Shown piece after piece: positions 7,665 through 17,875 of a stretch of DNA of 64,000 nucleotides (within the stretch, counting starts at the first letter, position 1; each line of letters opens with the position of its first letter). The stretch is from positions 2,301,001 through 2,365,000 of the forward strand of contig NZ_CP120373.1 in NCBI RefSeq assembly GCF_029892065.1, given 5' to 3'. A program made the translations under genes and the position numbers. The DNA comes from Sinorhizobium garamanticum (lineage in GTDB: Bacteria; Pseudomonadota; Alphaproteobacteria; Rhizobiales; Rhizobiaceae). The notes under the pieces were generated by a model. It was not told the origin of the DNA. It was given only the letters and a program-made list of their open reading frames with translations, and made no database searches.

Positions 7665-10618
7665 CCGCCTATCGCCTGACGGCCGGAGGACTGGTCGATC
7701 GCAGCCGTTCGCTGAGTTTCAGTTTCGACGGCCGCCCCTTGCGCGGCTTTGCCGGCGACACGCTGGCCGCGGCGCTCATTGCCAACGACCAGCTGCTGGT
7801 CGGCCGCAGTTTCAAATATCACCGGCCGCGCGGGATCGTCAGCGCGGGGCCGTCGGAACCGAATGCGCTCGTGACGATCGGTTCCGGCGCGCGCAGCGAT
7901 CCGAACACGAAAACGACCGTTGCCGAACTCTATGCCGGAATGACGGCGCGCAGCCAGAACCGCTGGCCCTCGCTTGGCTTCGATATCGGCGCGGTGAGCG
8001 ATCTTCTCTCGCCATTCATTGGCGCGGGCTTCTACTACAAGACCTTCATGTGGCCGGCCCAACTCTGGGAAAAGCTCTACGAACCGCTGATCCGCCGTGC
8101 TGGCGGCCTCGGGCGTGCGGTGCTCGAGCGCGATCCGGAAAGCTACGAGAAATCCTGGGCGCATTGCGATCTGCTCGTCGTCGGTGGCGGCCCGACCGGA
8201 CTGATGGCGGCGCTGACAGCGGCGCGCGCCGGGCTTCGCGTCATTCTCGCCGACGAGGATTTCCGCCTGGGAGGGGCACTCCTTTCGGAAACGCAGGCGA
8301 TCGATGGTGCGCCCGCGCATGTCTTTGCCGATCGTGTCGTCGCCGAATTGCAGGCGCTGCCGAACGTAACCCTGTTGCCGCGAACGACGGTCTTCGGCTG
8401 GTACGACGACAATGTTTTCGGCGCCGTGGAACGGCTTCAGAAGCATGTGGCGGAGCCTTTGGCCAAGCTGCCGACGGAGAGAGTCTGGCGCATCGTCGCG
8501 AGGCGGGCGCTTCTCGCGACCGGTGCCGAGGAGCGTCCGCTGGTCTTCGGCGGCAATGACCGGCCGGGCGTGATGATGGCCGGGGCGCTCAGGACCTATG
8601 CGAACCGCTACGGCGTGGCGGCCGGCAGATCGGTTGCGATCTTTACCAATGGCAGCGCCGGATATCAGGCAGCCCGCGACCTCCATGCCAAGGGCATTGC
8701 CATAGCGGCAATCGTCGACAGTCGTGCAGCGGCAGAAGACGCCGCGCCGGAAGGCACACGCGTGATTCGTTCGGCCTGCATCGTCGATACCAAGGGACGC
8801 CGGCGGGTTTCCGGGGTCGTGGTGGAGCGATCGGGCTTCGAGGAACTCGTCGCCTGCGATGCCGTCGGCATGTCCGGCGGCTGGAGCCCGGTCATTCACC
8901 TGGCCTGCCAGCGTGGGGCGAAGCCTGTGTGGTCCGATCAACTGAGCGCGTTCGTCGCGCCGGATGTCGGTGGCGGGCTGCGGGTCGCCGGCTCGGCGAA
9001 CGGCGTCTACACGCTTTCCGGTTGCCTCGGCGATGGCGTTGCCAAGGCGTCGGCAATCGCCTCCGAATTGGGATTCAAGCCCGCTCAGGACGTTTTGCCG
9101 GAAACGGGCGAGGAAGCTGATCCGTCCTTCACCGCGCTCTGGTATGCACCCGGCGCAAAGTCCAAGGCCTTTGTCGATTTCCAGAACGACGTGCATGCGA
9201 AGGATCTGGGGCTTGCTCTGCGCGAAGGGTTCGGCCATGTCGAACACGCCAAGCGCTATACGACCAGCGGCATGGCGACCGACCAGGGCAAGCTCTCGAA
9301 TATCAACGCCGTTGGCATTCTTGCTGGCATGCGCGGGGTAAGCCCAGCGGATGTGGGGACCACGACATTCCGCCCGTTCTATACCCCCGTTTCCTTCGGG
9401 GCGCTTGCCGGGACGGCGCGCGACAAACATGCGGAACCCATACGCAAATCACCGCTGCATGAATGGGCACGGAAACACGGCGCGGCCTTTGTCGAGGCGG
9501 GTCTTTGGTATCGGTCCGCGTGGTTCCCCCGCGCAGGCGAAAAGACCTGGCGCGAGAGCGTCGATCGCGAGGTGCTGAACGTGCGTGCGAACGTCGGTAT
9601 TTGCGACGTCTCGACACTGGGCAAGATCGAGCTTTTCGGCCCGGATGCGGTTGAATTTCTCAACCGGATCTATTGCAACGCGCTGTTGAAGCTTCCGGTC
9701 GGCAAGGCCCGTTATGGCCTGATGCTGCGCGAGGATGGTTTCGTCTATGACGATGGCACCGTGAGCCGGCTTGCAGAGGAGCATTTCCTTGTCACAACGA
9801 CGACCGCGATGGCGGGCGGCGTGATGTCCCACATGGAATATTGCTCGCAGGTCCTCTGGCCTGAGCTGAAGGTTCGCTTCTGTTCCGTATCCGACCAATG
9901 GGCGCAGATCGCCATCGCCGGTCCGAAGGCGCGCAGCGTGTTGCAGCAGCTTATCGAGGACGACATCTCCGACGCGGCCTTCCCGTTCCTGGCAGCCGGA
10001 ACGGTAACCCTCAAGGGCGACCTCAAAACGCGGCTTTTCCGCATCTCCTTCTCCGGCGAGTTGGCCTTTGAACTGGCCGTTCCGGCAGGATTTGGCATGG
10101 CGGTTGCCGATCAGTTGATGGACGTGGGCCGCGCCTTCGATATCTGTGCCTATGGGGTGGAGGCCCTCAACGTGCTGCGGCTAGAAAAAGGCCTGCCCAC
10201 GCATGCTGAATTCGATGGTCGGGTGACGCCGGACGACGCCGGACTGGGCCGCATGGTTTCACCCCACAAGACGGACTTCATCGGCAAGCATCTCTCGTCG
10301 AGATACGGGCTGACGGCCGCAGACCGCATGCAACTCGTGGGACTGAAGCCGGTGGACAGGGAAAAGGACATGCGCGCGGGTGCGCATCTGCTGCGCGAAG
10401 GCATGAAGCCGTCGACCCTCAACGACCAGGGCTGGGTCAGTTCCGCCGGCTACTCGCCGGTACTCTGTCATCACATCGCGCTTGCCTTCCTGAAGTCGGG
10501 CCGCGAACGTTATGGCGAACGGATTGTCGTCTGGGACAAGCTGCGCGATCAGGACGTCGTCGCCGAGGTCTGCGATCCGGTCTTCCTCGATCCCGAGAAC
10601 GCCAGAATGAAAGCCTGA
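7661..10618 (+). CDS. soxA: Sarcosine oxidase subunit alpha
   Basis: A 985-residue protein with standard SoxA architecture. An N-terminal 2Fe-2S-ferredoxin-like fold (about 15-100) includes GRSFKYHRPRG. A pyridine-nucleotide oxidoreductase region (about 165-470) binds NAD+ through VVGGGPTGLMAA. A C-terminal GcvT-like aminomethyltransferase domain (about 600-985) binds tetrahydrofolate and captures the methylene group. Together with SoxB it forms the catalytic core. It overlaps soxD by four bases and is followed by soxG after 11 bases. Length is normal and no defect is seen. Confidence 0.95.
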   Translation: MTAYRLTAGGLVDRSRSLSFSFDGRPLRGFAGDTLAAALIANDQLLVGRSFKYHRPRGIVSAGPSEPNALVTIGSGARSDPNTKTTVAELYAGMTARSQNRWPSLGFDIGAVSDLLSPFIGAGFYYKTFMWPAQLWEKLYEPLIRRAGGLGRAVLERDPESYEKSWAHCDLLVVGGGPTGLMAALTAARAGLRVILADEDFRLGGALLSETQAIDGAPAHVFADRVVAELQALPNVTLLPRTTVFGWYDDNVFGAVERLQKHVAEPLAKLPTERVWRIVARRALLATGAEERPLVFGGNDRPGVMMAGALRTYANRYGVAAGRSVAIFTNGSAGYQAARDLHAKGIAIAAIVDSRAAAEDAAPEGTRVIRSACIVDTKGRRRVSGVVVERSGFEELVACDAVGMSGGWSPVIHLACQRGAKPVWSDQLSAFVAPDVGGGLRVAGSANGVYTLSGCLGDGVAKASAIASELGFKPAQDVLPETGEEADPSFTALWYAPGAKSKAFVDFQNDVHAKDLGLALREGFGHVEHAKRYTTSGMATDQGKLSNINAVGILAGMRGVSPADVGTTTFRPFYTPVSFGALAGTARDKHAEPIRKSPLHEWARKHGAAFVEAGLWYRSAWFPRAGEKTWRESVDREVLNVRANVGICDVSTLGKIELFGPDAVEFLNRIYCNALLKLPVGKARYGLMLREDGFVYDDGTVSRLAEEHFLVTTTTAMAGGVMSHMEYCSQVLWPELKVRFCSVSDQWAQIAIAGPKARSVLQQLIEDDISDAAFPFLAAGTVTLKGDLKTRLFRISFSGELAFELAVPAGFGMAVADQLMDVGRAFDICAYGVEALNVLRLEKGLPTHAEFDGRVTPDDAGLGRMVSPHKTDFIGKHLSSRYGLTAADRMQLVGLKPVDREKDMRAGAHLLREGMKPSTLNDQGWVSSAGYSPVLCHHIALAFLKSGRERYGERIVVWDKLRDQDVVAEVCDPVFLDPENARMKA

Positions 10619-10629
10619 GGGAAGCGCCG

Positions 10630-11184
10630 ATGATCCGCGATTACTACAACCGGAATGCGCTCGATGAGAAGCTGCGCGGCGCGCCCCGGCCGCCGGGCGC
10701 CAATCATCTCGCGATCGGCTACCGGCAGGCGGTGGCGATGGTGCTTGCCGTCGCCGGCGAGGGGGACTCGGTCGAAAGGCTGTTGTCGTCTGCAACTGAA
10801 TTCGCCGTCCGCTTCAGTGCGCCGGGCGAATGGCTGGTCGTCTCTGAAAACGATACGCCCGAGGGGCTGCAACGTCGTCTCGACGCTCTTTGCAGCGGCC
10901 AGGCCCATATCGTCGACCAAAGCGAGGCGCGCGTCTTGTTTCGCCTTTCCGGCCCGTCAACGCGCCGAATTCTTGCAAAGGGCATCGGCCTCGACCTGCA
11001 TCCCAAAGCCTTCGCGACCGGTGCCAGCGCGAATGCGCTTTGCGGTCACATCGCCGTCAATCTCGCGCGTACTGGGGAAGATGCATTCGAACTGATCGCT
11101 CCGCGCTCTTTTGCCGAGTCCCTTTTCGACGACCTCATGACAATGGGGCGCGAATACGACCTGGCGGCGGCCTTCGCCGCGTGA
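10630..11184 (+). CDS. soxG: Sarcosine oxidase subunit gamma
   Basis: A 184-residue SoxG-family protein, the fourth subunit of heterotetrameric sarcosine oxidase. It resembles a reduced GcvT/YgfZ fold, with the conserved stretch VLFRLSGPSTRRILAKG about 100 residues in, and packs against SoxA. ATG at 10630 lies 11 bases after soxA, with GGGAAG just before it (10619-10624). It is the last gene of the operon. No clear terminator follows; the next 350 bases contain a palindromic repeat. Confidence 0.92.
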   Translation: MIRDYYNRNALDEKLRGAPRPPGANHLAIGYRQAVAMVLAVAGEGDSVERLLSSATEFAVRFSAPGEWLVVSENDTPEGLQRRLDALCSGQAHIVDQSEARVLFRLSGPSTRRILAKGIGLDLHPKAFATGASANALCGHIAVNLARTGEDAFELIAPRSFAESLFDDLMTMGREYDLAAAFAA

Positions 11185-11540
11185 CGAGGCAAGCGGTTGC
11201 GGCAGTCTCCGGATGGCGTCCAATCGCAAAATCGGCTGCAATTTGAAAGTGCCACAGCGTCCTTTGCGCGTCCTATGGGACGCGCGGCGCTGTTGGTGCC
11301 GATTTCCCGCGATTTTGCGTTCAAATTTGCTCATTTCGCGTGCGATCGCTGCTAAAATTTTGATTTTTCTGGCTTCGAAAGCGCCAAATCGATTTTATCG
11401 CCGAAGAATCCGGAGGAGAACCACTTTTTAGCTTTCATTTTCGTTTGAAAGAGGTATGGAATTGGGGCAAAGAGCACGCTCACCAATGAGCTCTAATAAC
11501 AAGAGATCGGACCGCTAGGATCTGGTCCAGGGGAAGATTG
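11185..11540. other. Intergenic region soxG-livH with one RIME-like module
   Basis: No gene is supported in these 356 bases. A RIME-like hairpin in reverse orientation lies at about 11243-11300, including GCGCGTCC-TAT-GGGACGCGC (11266-11284). The stretch from 11330 to 11500 is AT-richer than its surroundings and probably contains the liv promoter, but I could not assign a -35/-10 pair with confidence. AGGGGAAG (11529-11536) is the livH ribosome site. Confidence 0.6.
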
Positions 11541-12443
<903 letters not shown>

Positions 12444-12448
12444 ATTCC

Positions 12449-13834
12449 ATGGCAAACATTGCATCTACTACTGCAAGCGCCGGCACTGAGGTGACGGCGC
12501 GGGCCCTGCGCGAGGCTGTCTTCGCCGGCCTCATCACCCTCGGTTTGTTCGTGCTCTTCGTCGGCCTCAAGACCGACCAGAACATTCGTAACGAGCTGGT
12601 CCTCACCCAGCGCTGGGGGCTGCTGGCGATCTTCGTGATCGTTGCCATGGTCGGTCGTTTCCTGATCGTCGCCTACGCCCAGCCCTGGCTCGCGCAGAGA
12701 AAGGCGGCAAAGGCCGCTGCCCCGGAGATCGTGAAGGAGGAGGGCTTTTTCAGCCGCAACTTCTCCACGATCGCGATCATGGCACTCATTCTCTATCCGC
12801 CGGTGATCCTGGCTCTCACCGGTGTCCAGGGATCGCTGAAATGGGTGGACAACTTCGGCATCCAGATCCTGATCTACGTGATGCTCGCCTGGGGCCTTAA
12901 CATCGTCGTCGGTCTTGCCGGCCTTCTCGACCTCGGTTACGTGGCGTTTTACGCGGTCGGCGCCTATTCCTATGCGTTGCTTTCCAGCTATTTCGGCCTG
13001 TCCTTCTGGGTGCTGCTGCCGGTTGCCGGCCTTCTTTCCGCCTGCTGGGGTATGGTCCTCGGTTTCCCGGTGCTGCGTCTGCGCGGTGACTACCTGGCGA
13101 TCGTCACCCTCGCCTTCGGGGAAATCATTCGCCTCGTGCTGATCAACTGGACAGAGGTCACCAAGGGCACCTTCGGTGTGTCCGGCATCGCCAAGGCGAC
13201 GCTGTTCGGCATCAAGTTCGATGCCTCCAAGGATGGCTTTGCGGCGATGATGGGCCTGCCGATCTCGTCGGCCTATTACAAGATCTTTCTGTTCTATTTG
13301 ATCCTCGGCCTTTGCATGCTGACGGCCTTCGTCACCATCCGGATGCGTCGGATGCCGATCGGGCGTGCCTGGGAAGCGTTGCGCGAAGATGAGATCGCCT
13401 GCCGTTCGCTGGGCATCCACACGGTCACGACCAAGCTGACTGCGTTTGCGATGGGCGCTATGTTCGGCGGCCTTGCGGGGTCCTTCTTCGCCGTTCGTCA
13501 GGGCTTCGTGTCGCCGGAATCGTTCGTGTTCCTCGAATCTGCGGTGATCCTTGCAATTGTCGTTCTTGGTGGCATGGGATCACTGACCGGCATAGCAATC
13601 GCGGCGATTGTCATGATCGGCGGTACCGAAATCCTGCGTGAGCTCACTTTCCTGAAGCTGATCTTCGGACCTAACTTCACGCCCGAACTTTACCGCATGC
13701 TGATCTTTGGCCTGGCCATGGTCGTCGTCATGGTCTGGAAGCCGCGCGGCTTCGTCGGATCCCGCGAACCGACCGCGTTCCTCCGCGAGCGTAAGGCCGT
13801 CTCCGGCAGCTTTACCAAGGAAGGGCACGGCTGA
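12449..13834 (+). CDS. livM: Branched-chain amino-acid ABC transporter permease LivM
   Basis: A 461-residue permease. An N-terminal extension of about 130 residues with two or three membrane segments is followed by the standard LivM core, marked by [19 protein letters not shown] and the coupling-loop motif [18 protein letters not shown]. It pairs with LivH. The start at 12449 leaves a five-base gap from livH. The stop codon shares a base with the livG start (TGATG), implying coupled translation. Confidence 0.94.
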   Translation: MANIASTTASAGTEVTARALREAVFAGLITLGLFVLFVGLKTDQNIRNELVLTQRWGLLAIFVIVAMVGRFLIVAYAQPWLAQRKAAKAAAPEIVKEEGFFSRNFSTIAIMALILYPPVILALTGVQGSLKWVDNFGIQILIYVMLAWGLNIVVGLAGLLDLGYVAFYAVGAYSYALLSSYFGLSFWVLLPVAGLLSACWGMVLGFPVLRLRGDYLAIVTLAFGEIIRLVLINWTEVTKGTFGVSGIAKATLFGIKFDASKDGFAAMMGLPISSAYYKIFLFYLILGLCMLTAFVTIRMRRMPIGRAWEALREDEIACRSLGIHTVTTKLTAFAMGAMFGGLAGSFFAVRQGFVSPESFVFLESAVILAIVVLGGMGSLTGIAIAAIVMIGGTEILRELTFLKLIFGPNFTPELYRMLIFGLAMVVVMVWKPRGFVGSREPTAFLRERKAVSGSFTKEGHG

Positions 13835-14724
13835 TGGCCCTCGACGAGACAATGACAATGACAAAAGACCCCATTCTCAAGGTTGAGCACCTGTCGATGC
13901 GCTTCGGCGGTCTCATGGCCATCAACGACTTCTCCTTCGAGGCCGCTCGCGGCGACATCACCGCGCTGATCGGCCCGAACGGAGCGGGCAAGACGACAGT
14001 GTTCAACTGCATCACCGGCTTCTACAAGCCGACGATGGGCATGATCACCATGAAGCAGAGATCCGGAAAGGAATATCTGCTTGAGCGTCTGCCGGACTTC
14101 GAGATCACCAAGCGTGCGAAGGTGGCGCGCACGTTCCAGAACATCCGGATGTTCTCAGGCATGACGGTGCTCGAGAACCTTCTGGTCGCGCAGCACAACA
14201 AGCTGATGCAGGCGTCGGGCTATACGGTGCTCGGACTGCTCGGATTTCCGGCCTATCGGCAGGCCGCCAAGGATGCGAAGGAACTTGCCAGGCATTGGCT
14301 CGAGAAGGCGTCGCTCGTCGATCGCGCCGACGATCCGGCCGGGGACCTCCCCTACGGTGCGCAGCGGCGGCTCGAGATCGCCCGGGCGATGTGCACCGAG
14401 CCGGAACTGCTCTGCCTTGATGAGCCTGCGGCCGGCCTCAACCCACGCGAATCGCATGCGCTCAATGAATTGCTGCAGGGCATTCGCACTGAAACGGGCA
14501 CATCGATCCTGTTGATCGAGCACGATATGTCCGTGGTCATGGAGATTTCCGACCATGTGGTCGTGCTCGAATACGGTCAGAAGATTTCCGACGGCAACCC
14601 GGATTTCGTGAAGAACGATCCAAGGGTCATCGCGGCCTATCTGGGTGTCGAGGATAAAGAGGTTGAAGAGGTGATCGAACAGATCGAGGAAATCGAAGGC
14701 GGGCAGGGAGGCACCAAGCAATGA
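13834..14724 (+). CDS. livG: Branched-chain amino-acid ABC transporter ATPase LivG
   Basis: A 296-residue ABC ATPase with Walker A GPNGAGKTT, a Q-loop region near FQNIRMFSGMTVLENL (typical LivG), a degenerate signature LPYGAQRRLEIARAM, and Walker B LLCLDEPAAGLNP. A Glu-rich C-terminal tail of about 20 residues (VEEVIEQIEEIEGG) extends past the usual end. It couples ATP hydrolysis to transport through LivH/LivM. It overlaps livM by one base and livF by four. Confidence 0.95.
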   Translation: MALDETMTMTKDPILKVEHLSMRFGGLMAINDFSFEAARGDITALIGPNGAGKTTVFNCITGFYKPTMGMITMKQRSGKEYLLERLPDFEITKRAKVARTFQNIRMFSGMTVLENLLVAQHNKLMQASGYTVLGLLGFPAYRQAAKDAKELARHWLEKASLVDRADDPAGDLPYGAQRRLEIARAMCTEPELLCLDEPAAGLNPRESHALNELLQGIRTETGTSILLIEHDMSVVMEISDHVVVLEYGQKISDGNPDFVKNDPRVIAAYLGVEDKEVEEVIEQIEEIEGGQGGTKQ

Positions 14725-15446
14725 CTGCGCCACTGCTGCATGTAAGAGCCGTCGAAACCTATTACGGCAATATCCGGGCGCTCAACGGCGTCGATGTGGA
14801 GGTCCACCGCGGAGAAATCGTCAGTCTTATCGGCGCCAATGGTGCCGGGAAGTCGACACTGATGATGACGATCTGCGGCAGCCCGCAGGCGCGCACCGGC
14901 TCCGTCCATTTCGACGGTCAGGATATCACGCGTCTGCCGACGCACGAGATTGCCCGTCTCAGGATTGCGCAGTCGCCGGAAGGGCGACGCATCTTCCCGC
15001 GCATGACGGTTCTTGAGAACCTTCAGATGGGAGCGAGCCTCGACAACCTGAAGCATTTCAACCAAGACGTCGAAAAGATCTTCACGCTCTTCCCGCGCCT
15101 GAAGGAGCGGCAGGCGCAACGCGGCGGCACGCTGTCGGGCGGCGAACAGCAGATGCTGTCGATCGGGCGGGCGCTGATGGCGCGGCCGAAGCTTCTGTTG
15201 CTCGACGAGCCCTCGCTCGGGCTTGCGCCGCTGATCGTGAAGGGCATCTTCGAAGCGATCAAGAAACTCAACAAGCAAGAGGGCCTGACGGTGTTCCTCG
15301 TCGAGCAGAACGCCTTCGGCGCGCTCAAGCTGTCGGACCGCGGTTATGTCATGGTCAACGGCAGGGTGACCATGAGCGGGACAGGCAAGGATCTTCTCGC
15401 CAATCCGGAAGTCCGTTCGGCCTATCTCGAAGGCGGCCGTCATTGA
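14721..15446 (+). CDS. livF: Branched-chain amino-acid ABC transporter ATPase LivF
   Basis: A 241-residue ABC ATPase with Walker A GANGAGKST, the LivF signature PEGRRIFPRMTVLENL, the ABC signature LSGGEQQML, and Walker B LLLLDEPSLGLAP. It works as a heterodimer with LivG. The start overlaps the livG stop (ATGA). Lengths and motifs are normal. Confidence 0.95.
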   Translation: MTAPLLHVRAVETYYGNIRALNGVDVEVHRGEIVSLIGANGAGKSTLMMTICGSPQARTGSVHFDGQDITRLPTHEIARLRIAQSPEGRRIFPRMTVLENLQMGASLDNLKHFNQDVEKIFTLFPRLKERQAQRGGTLSGGEQQMLSIGRALMARPKLLLLDEPSLGLAPLIVKGIFEAIKKLNKQEGLTVFLVEQNAFGALKLSDRGYVMVNGRVTMSGTGKDLLANPEVRSAYLEGGRH

Positions 15447-15470
15447 TGCGCCGCGCCTGGAGTATGTGAC

Positions 15471-15815
15471 ATGCAGGGAATTCTCTACGAAGAAGCGTCG
15501 ATCTGGCAGTTTCTCTTCATCACGTGTGTGCTGGGCGGATGGACTGCCTGGCGGACGGGCAAGAGCGTCGCCGACACGTGGCATAACTTTCCGCGGCTGC
15601 TGCTCTACGTGGCGCTGCTAGGCTGGGCTATCCGCTTCATCCATCACGCTCTTTTCGGCGGAACCATGTTCAGCCTGCAGTACTATATCGTGGACACGAT
15701 CGTGCTTTTGTTGTTTGCTACCGCCGGTTTCCGATACTACCGGACCAGGCAAATGACCAAGAACTACTACTGGCTCTATGAGAAGGCGTCGCCCTTCTCC
15801 TGGAAAGCCAAATAA
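15471..15815 (+). CDS. Small membrane protein (DUF6867-like) in the liv operon
   Basis: A 114-residue protein with three predicted membrane spans (about residues 12-28, 43-65 and 73-91) and a positively charged, aromatic C-terminus (RQMTKNYYWLYEKASPFSWKAK). I recognise it as a conserved hypothetical found between livF and livK in rhizobia, which I believe is now DUF6867. No catalytic motif is visible. Its position between the ATPases and the binding protein suggests an accessory role in this transporter, but that is inference only. It begins 24 bases after livF. Confidence 0.8.
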   Translation: MQGILYEEASIWQFLFITCVLGGWTAWRTGKSVADTWHNFPRLLLYVALLGWAIRFIHHALFGGTMFSLQYYIVDTIVLLLFATAGFRYYRTRQMTKNYYWLYEKASPFSWKAK

Positions 15816-15929
15816 GGGAACAGCGCGTGCCGGTCGATTGCGGCCGGTGCGAAAGAACACCGGCGCAATTAAGGTGGGCATTGCGCAGGCTTGGAAACGA
15901 GACCCGCTCGAATATTTGGGAGTAACAAG

Positions 15930-17048
15930 ATGAAAAAGTCTCTTCTGTCGGCCGTTGCGCTGACGGCAATGGTCGCCTTTAGCGGCTCTGCGTGGGCTGA
16001 CATCCTGGTCGGCGTCGCCGGCCCGTTGACCGGCCCGAACGCTGCGTTCGGTGCGCAGCTTCAGAAAGGTGCGGAACAGGCGGCTGCCGATCTCAACGCT
16101 GCAGGCGGCATCAATGGCGAACAGATCAGGGTCGTGCTCGGCGACGACGTGTCGGATGCCAAGCAGGGCGTTTCGGTCGCCAACAAGTTCGTTGCAGACG
16201 GCGTGAAGTTCGTCGTTGGCCACTTCAACTCTGGCGTGTCCATCCCGGCTTCGGAAATCTACGCCGAAAACGGCATCCTGCAGATCACGCCGGCCTCCAC
16301 CAACCCGCAGTTCACGGAGCGCGGCCTGTGGAACACGTTCCGTACTTGCGGTCGCGACGACCAGCAGGGCGCTGTTGCCGGTGCCTACCTCGCCGCCAAC
16401 TTCAAGGACGCGAAGATCGCTGTTGTTCACGACAAGACCCCCTATGGTCAGGGCCTTGCGGATGAAACCAAAAAGGCAATGAACGAGGCCGGCCTCACCG
16501 AATCGCTCTACGAAGGCATCAACACGGGCGACAAGGACTTCTCCGCGCTGATCGCGAAGATGAAGCAGGCCGGTGTTTCCATCGTCTACTACGGCGGTCT
16601 GCACACGGAAGCTGGCCTGATCATGCGCCAGATGAAGGACCAGGGCCTGAAGGCAACGATGATGTCGGGTGACGGCATCGTCTCGAACGAACTGGCGTCG
16701 ATCGCCGGTGACGCCGTTGACGGCACGCTGATGACCTTCTCGCCGGATCCGCGCAAGAACCCGAATGCCAAGGACCTCGTCGAGAAGTTCCGTAACGCCG
16801 GCTTCGAACCGGAGGCCTACACGCTTTACGCCTATGCGGCGCTTCAGGTGATCGCAGAAGGCGCCAAGGCTGCCGGCGGCAATGATCCGCAGGCCGTTGC
16901 CGAAGCCATCAAGGCCAAGGGCCCGTTCAACACCGCGATCGGCGAACTCGGCTACGACGAAAAGGGCGACATCACCCGCCCGGACTACGTCATGTACACC
17001 TGGAAGAAGGGTGACGACGGCAAGTACAGCTACTTCCAGAACGAGTAG
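15930..17048 (+). CDS. livK: Branched-chain amino-acid periplasmic binding protein LivK
   Basis: A 372-residue type 1 periplasmic binding protein. The signal peptide ([23 protein letters not shown]) is cleaved before DILVG. The mature N-terminus [19 protein letters not shown] matches the Leu/Ile/Val-binding family. It delivers substrate to LivHM. The start at 15930 gives the signal peptide directly; GGGAGTAA (15918-15925) is the ribosome site. A strong terminator follows, so it closes the liv operon, although the 114-base gap before it may hold a separate promoter. Confidence 0.95.
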   Translation: MKKSLLSAVALTAMVAFSGSAWADILVGVAGPLTGPNAAFGAQLQKGAEQAAADLNAAGGINGEQIRVVLGDDVSDAKQGVSVANKFVADGVKFVVGHFNSGVSIPASEIYAENGILQITPASTNPQFTERGLWNTFRTCGRDDQQGAVAGAYLAANFKDAKIAVVHDKTPYGQGLADETKKAMNEAGLTESLYEGINTGDKDFSALIAKMKQAGVSIVYYGGLHTEAGLIMRQMKDQGLKATMMSGDGIVSNELASIAGDAVDGTLMTFSPDPRKNPNAKDLVEKFRNAGFEPEAYTLYAYAALQVIAEGAKAAGGNDPQAVAEAIKAKGPFNTAIGELGYDEKGDITRPDYVMYTWKKGDDGKYSYFQNE

Positions 17049-17074
17049 TCGTCACTTCGTTCCGCTTTTGGAGG

Positions 17075-17108
17075 ACCCGGCGTGAAAGCGCCGGGTCTTT
17101 TTGTTTTG
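17075..17108 (+). terminator. Rho-independent terminator after livK
   Basis: An eight-base perfect stem, ACCCGGCG (17075-17082) with CGCCGGGT (17089-17096), is followed by CTTTTTGTTTT. Confidence 0.92.
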
Positions 17109-17126
17109 TAGCAGCAATCCACATGC

Positions 17127-17190
17127 GCCTACAGCGCCGCTTCTTATCAGACACGCAAATCGGCCGGTTTAAGGCACCGTGCCATCGCCT
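17127..17190. repeat. Degenerate RIME-like repeat
   Basis: CTACAGCGCCGC...TTATCAGACACGCAAA resembles the first module of the repeats elsewhere in the window, but the stem is imperfect. It fills most of the space between the livK terminator and the end of the convergent regulator gene. Confidence 0.55.
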
Positions 17191-17203
17191 GTACAGCGGC
17201 GCC

Positions 17204-17656
17204 TCATCTCAGCAGCGAGGTACGCAGCGACGCGATCTCCTGCTTGAGCCTGACGAGTTCCGCGGGCTTCATCCCCGTGGCGCTGGCAATGTCACACGGA
17301 ACGTTGCCAGCCTTTTCCCGCAAGGCGCGGCCGCTTGCTGTCAATTTCACGCGCACTTGTCGTTCGTCGGTCCGGTCCCGGATTCGCGAAATGTAGCCCA
17401 TGCCTTCGAGGCGCTTCAGCATGGGTGTGAGCGTGCTCGATTCCAGAAAAAGCCTTTCGCCCAAACTGCCGACGGTCTGGTCGTCCTTTTCCCAAAGGAC
17501 GACCATCACGAGATATTGCGGATAGGTGAGGTCCAACTCGTCCAGCAGCGGCTTGTAGACGCGCGTGAACGCGTGGTTTGTCGAATAGATCGCGAAGCAC
17601 AGAAAATTGTCGAGTTTCATAAGGTCTTCGTGAGAGGGGCTGTCTGCCTTGGTCAT
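17204..17656 (-). CDS. ohrR: Organic-hydroperoxide-type MarR regulator (OhrR family)
   Basis: A 150-residue winged-helix repressor of the MarR/OhrR family. Cys20 in LDNFLCFAIYS corresponds to the peroxide-sensing cysteine, and Cys121 in NVPCDIA makes it a two-Cys type. The wing region is RDRTDERQVRVKLT. In this family oxidation by organic hydroperoxides releases the operator. ATG at 17656 is chosen by family length; an in-frame extension of 19 codons runs into the promoter. It diverges from a chloroperoxidase-like hydrolase rather than from ohr itself. I recall a comparable ohrR2/cpo pair in S. meliloti. Three near-identical 17-base motifs lie in the shared promoter region. Confidence 0.9.
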   Translation of the reverse strand: MTKADSPSHEDLMKLDNFLCFAIYSTNHAFTRVYKPLLDELDLTYPQYLVMVVLWEKDDQTVGSLGERLFLESSTLTPMLKRLEGMGYISRIRDRTDERQVRVKLTASGRALREKAGNVPCDIASATGMKPAELVRLKQEIASLRTSLLR

Positions 17657-17684
17657 TGTTCCAACTCGAATTTGTTCATATGAC

Positions 17685-17713
17685 AAAATAAATCGTTCGC
17701 GATCTAATCGCAA
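17685..17713 (-). promoter_or_regulatory. Candidate promoter of the ohrR-type gene
   Basis: On the minus strand TTGCGA (17713-17708) and TATTTT (17690-17685) are separated by 17 bases. The spacer is almost exactly filled by the first copy of the 17-base operator-like motif (17692-17708), which fits autorepression. Confidence 0.5.
17692..17708. promoter_or_regulatory. Candidate OhrR operator, copy 1
   Basis: ATCGTTCGCGATCTAAT matches the central copy (17746) at 14 of 17 positions. It overlaps the candidate promoter of the regulator gene. Confidence 0.5.
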
Positions 17714-17717
17714 GGTA

Positions 17718-17746
17718 TTGACACATTAAATTTGTCACGCTAAACA
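17718..17746 (+). promoter_or_regulatory. Candidate promoter of the hydrolase gene
   Basis: TTGACA (17718-17723), a 17-base spacer and TAAACA (17741-17746) form a near-consensus sigma-70-type promoter about 130 bases upstream of the hydrolase start. The second operator-like motif begins at its last base. Confidence 0.55.
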
Positions 17747-17762
17747 TCGTGCACGATTTAAT
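17746..17762. promoter_or_regulatory. Candidate OhrR operator, copy 2
   Basis: ATCGTGCACGATTTAAT; its first 12 bases are a perfect palindrome. It would cover the transcription start region of the hydrolase gene. Confidence 0.55.
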
Positions 17763-17811
17763 TGGCAGCGATATAACGATCAATTGGGCCGCGCCTTTCG
17801 GAGAGATTTAT

Positions 17812-17828
17812 ATCGCGCACGAGTTAAT
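17812..17828. promoter_or_regulatory. Candidate OhrR operator, copy 3
   Basis: ATCGCGCACGAGTTAAT matches copy 2 at 15 of 17 positions, 66 bases downstream in the same orientation and within the expected 5' UTR. Confidence 0.5.
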
Positions 17829-17875
17829 CGTGAGACTTCAAGCAGAGCCGCACGAGGGAACAAGGGAGCAATTCC

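Noticed and set aside
7511..9430. A 639-codon antisense open frame opposite soxA
   Set aside because: High-GC third-position bias leaves the reverse frame free of stops. soxA on the plus strand has full domain support, and the antisense product is Arg/His-rich without family features.
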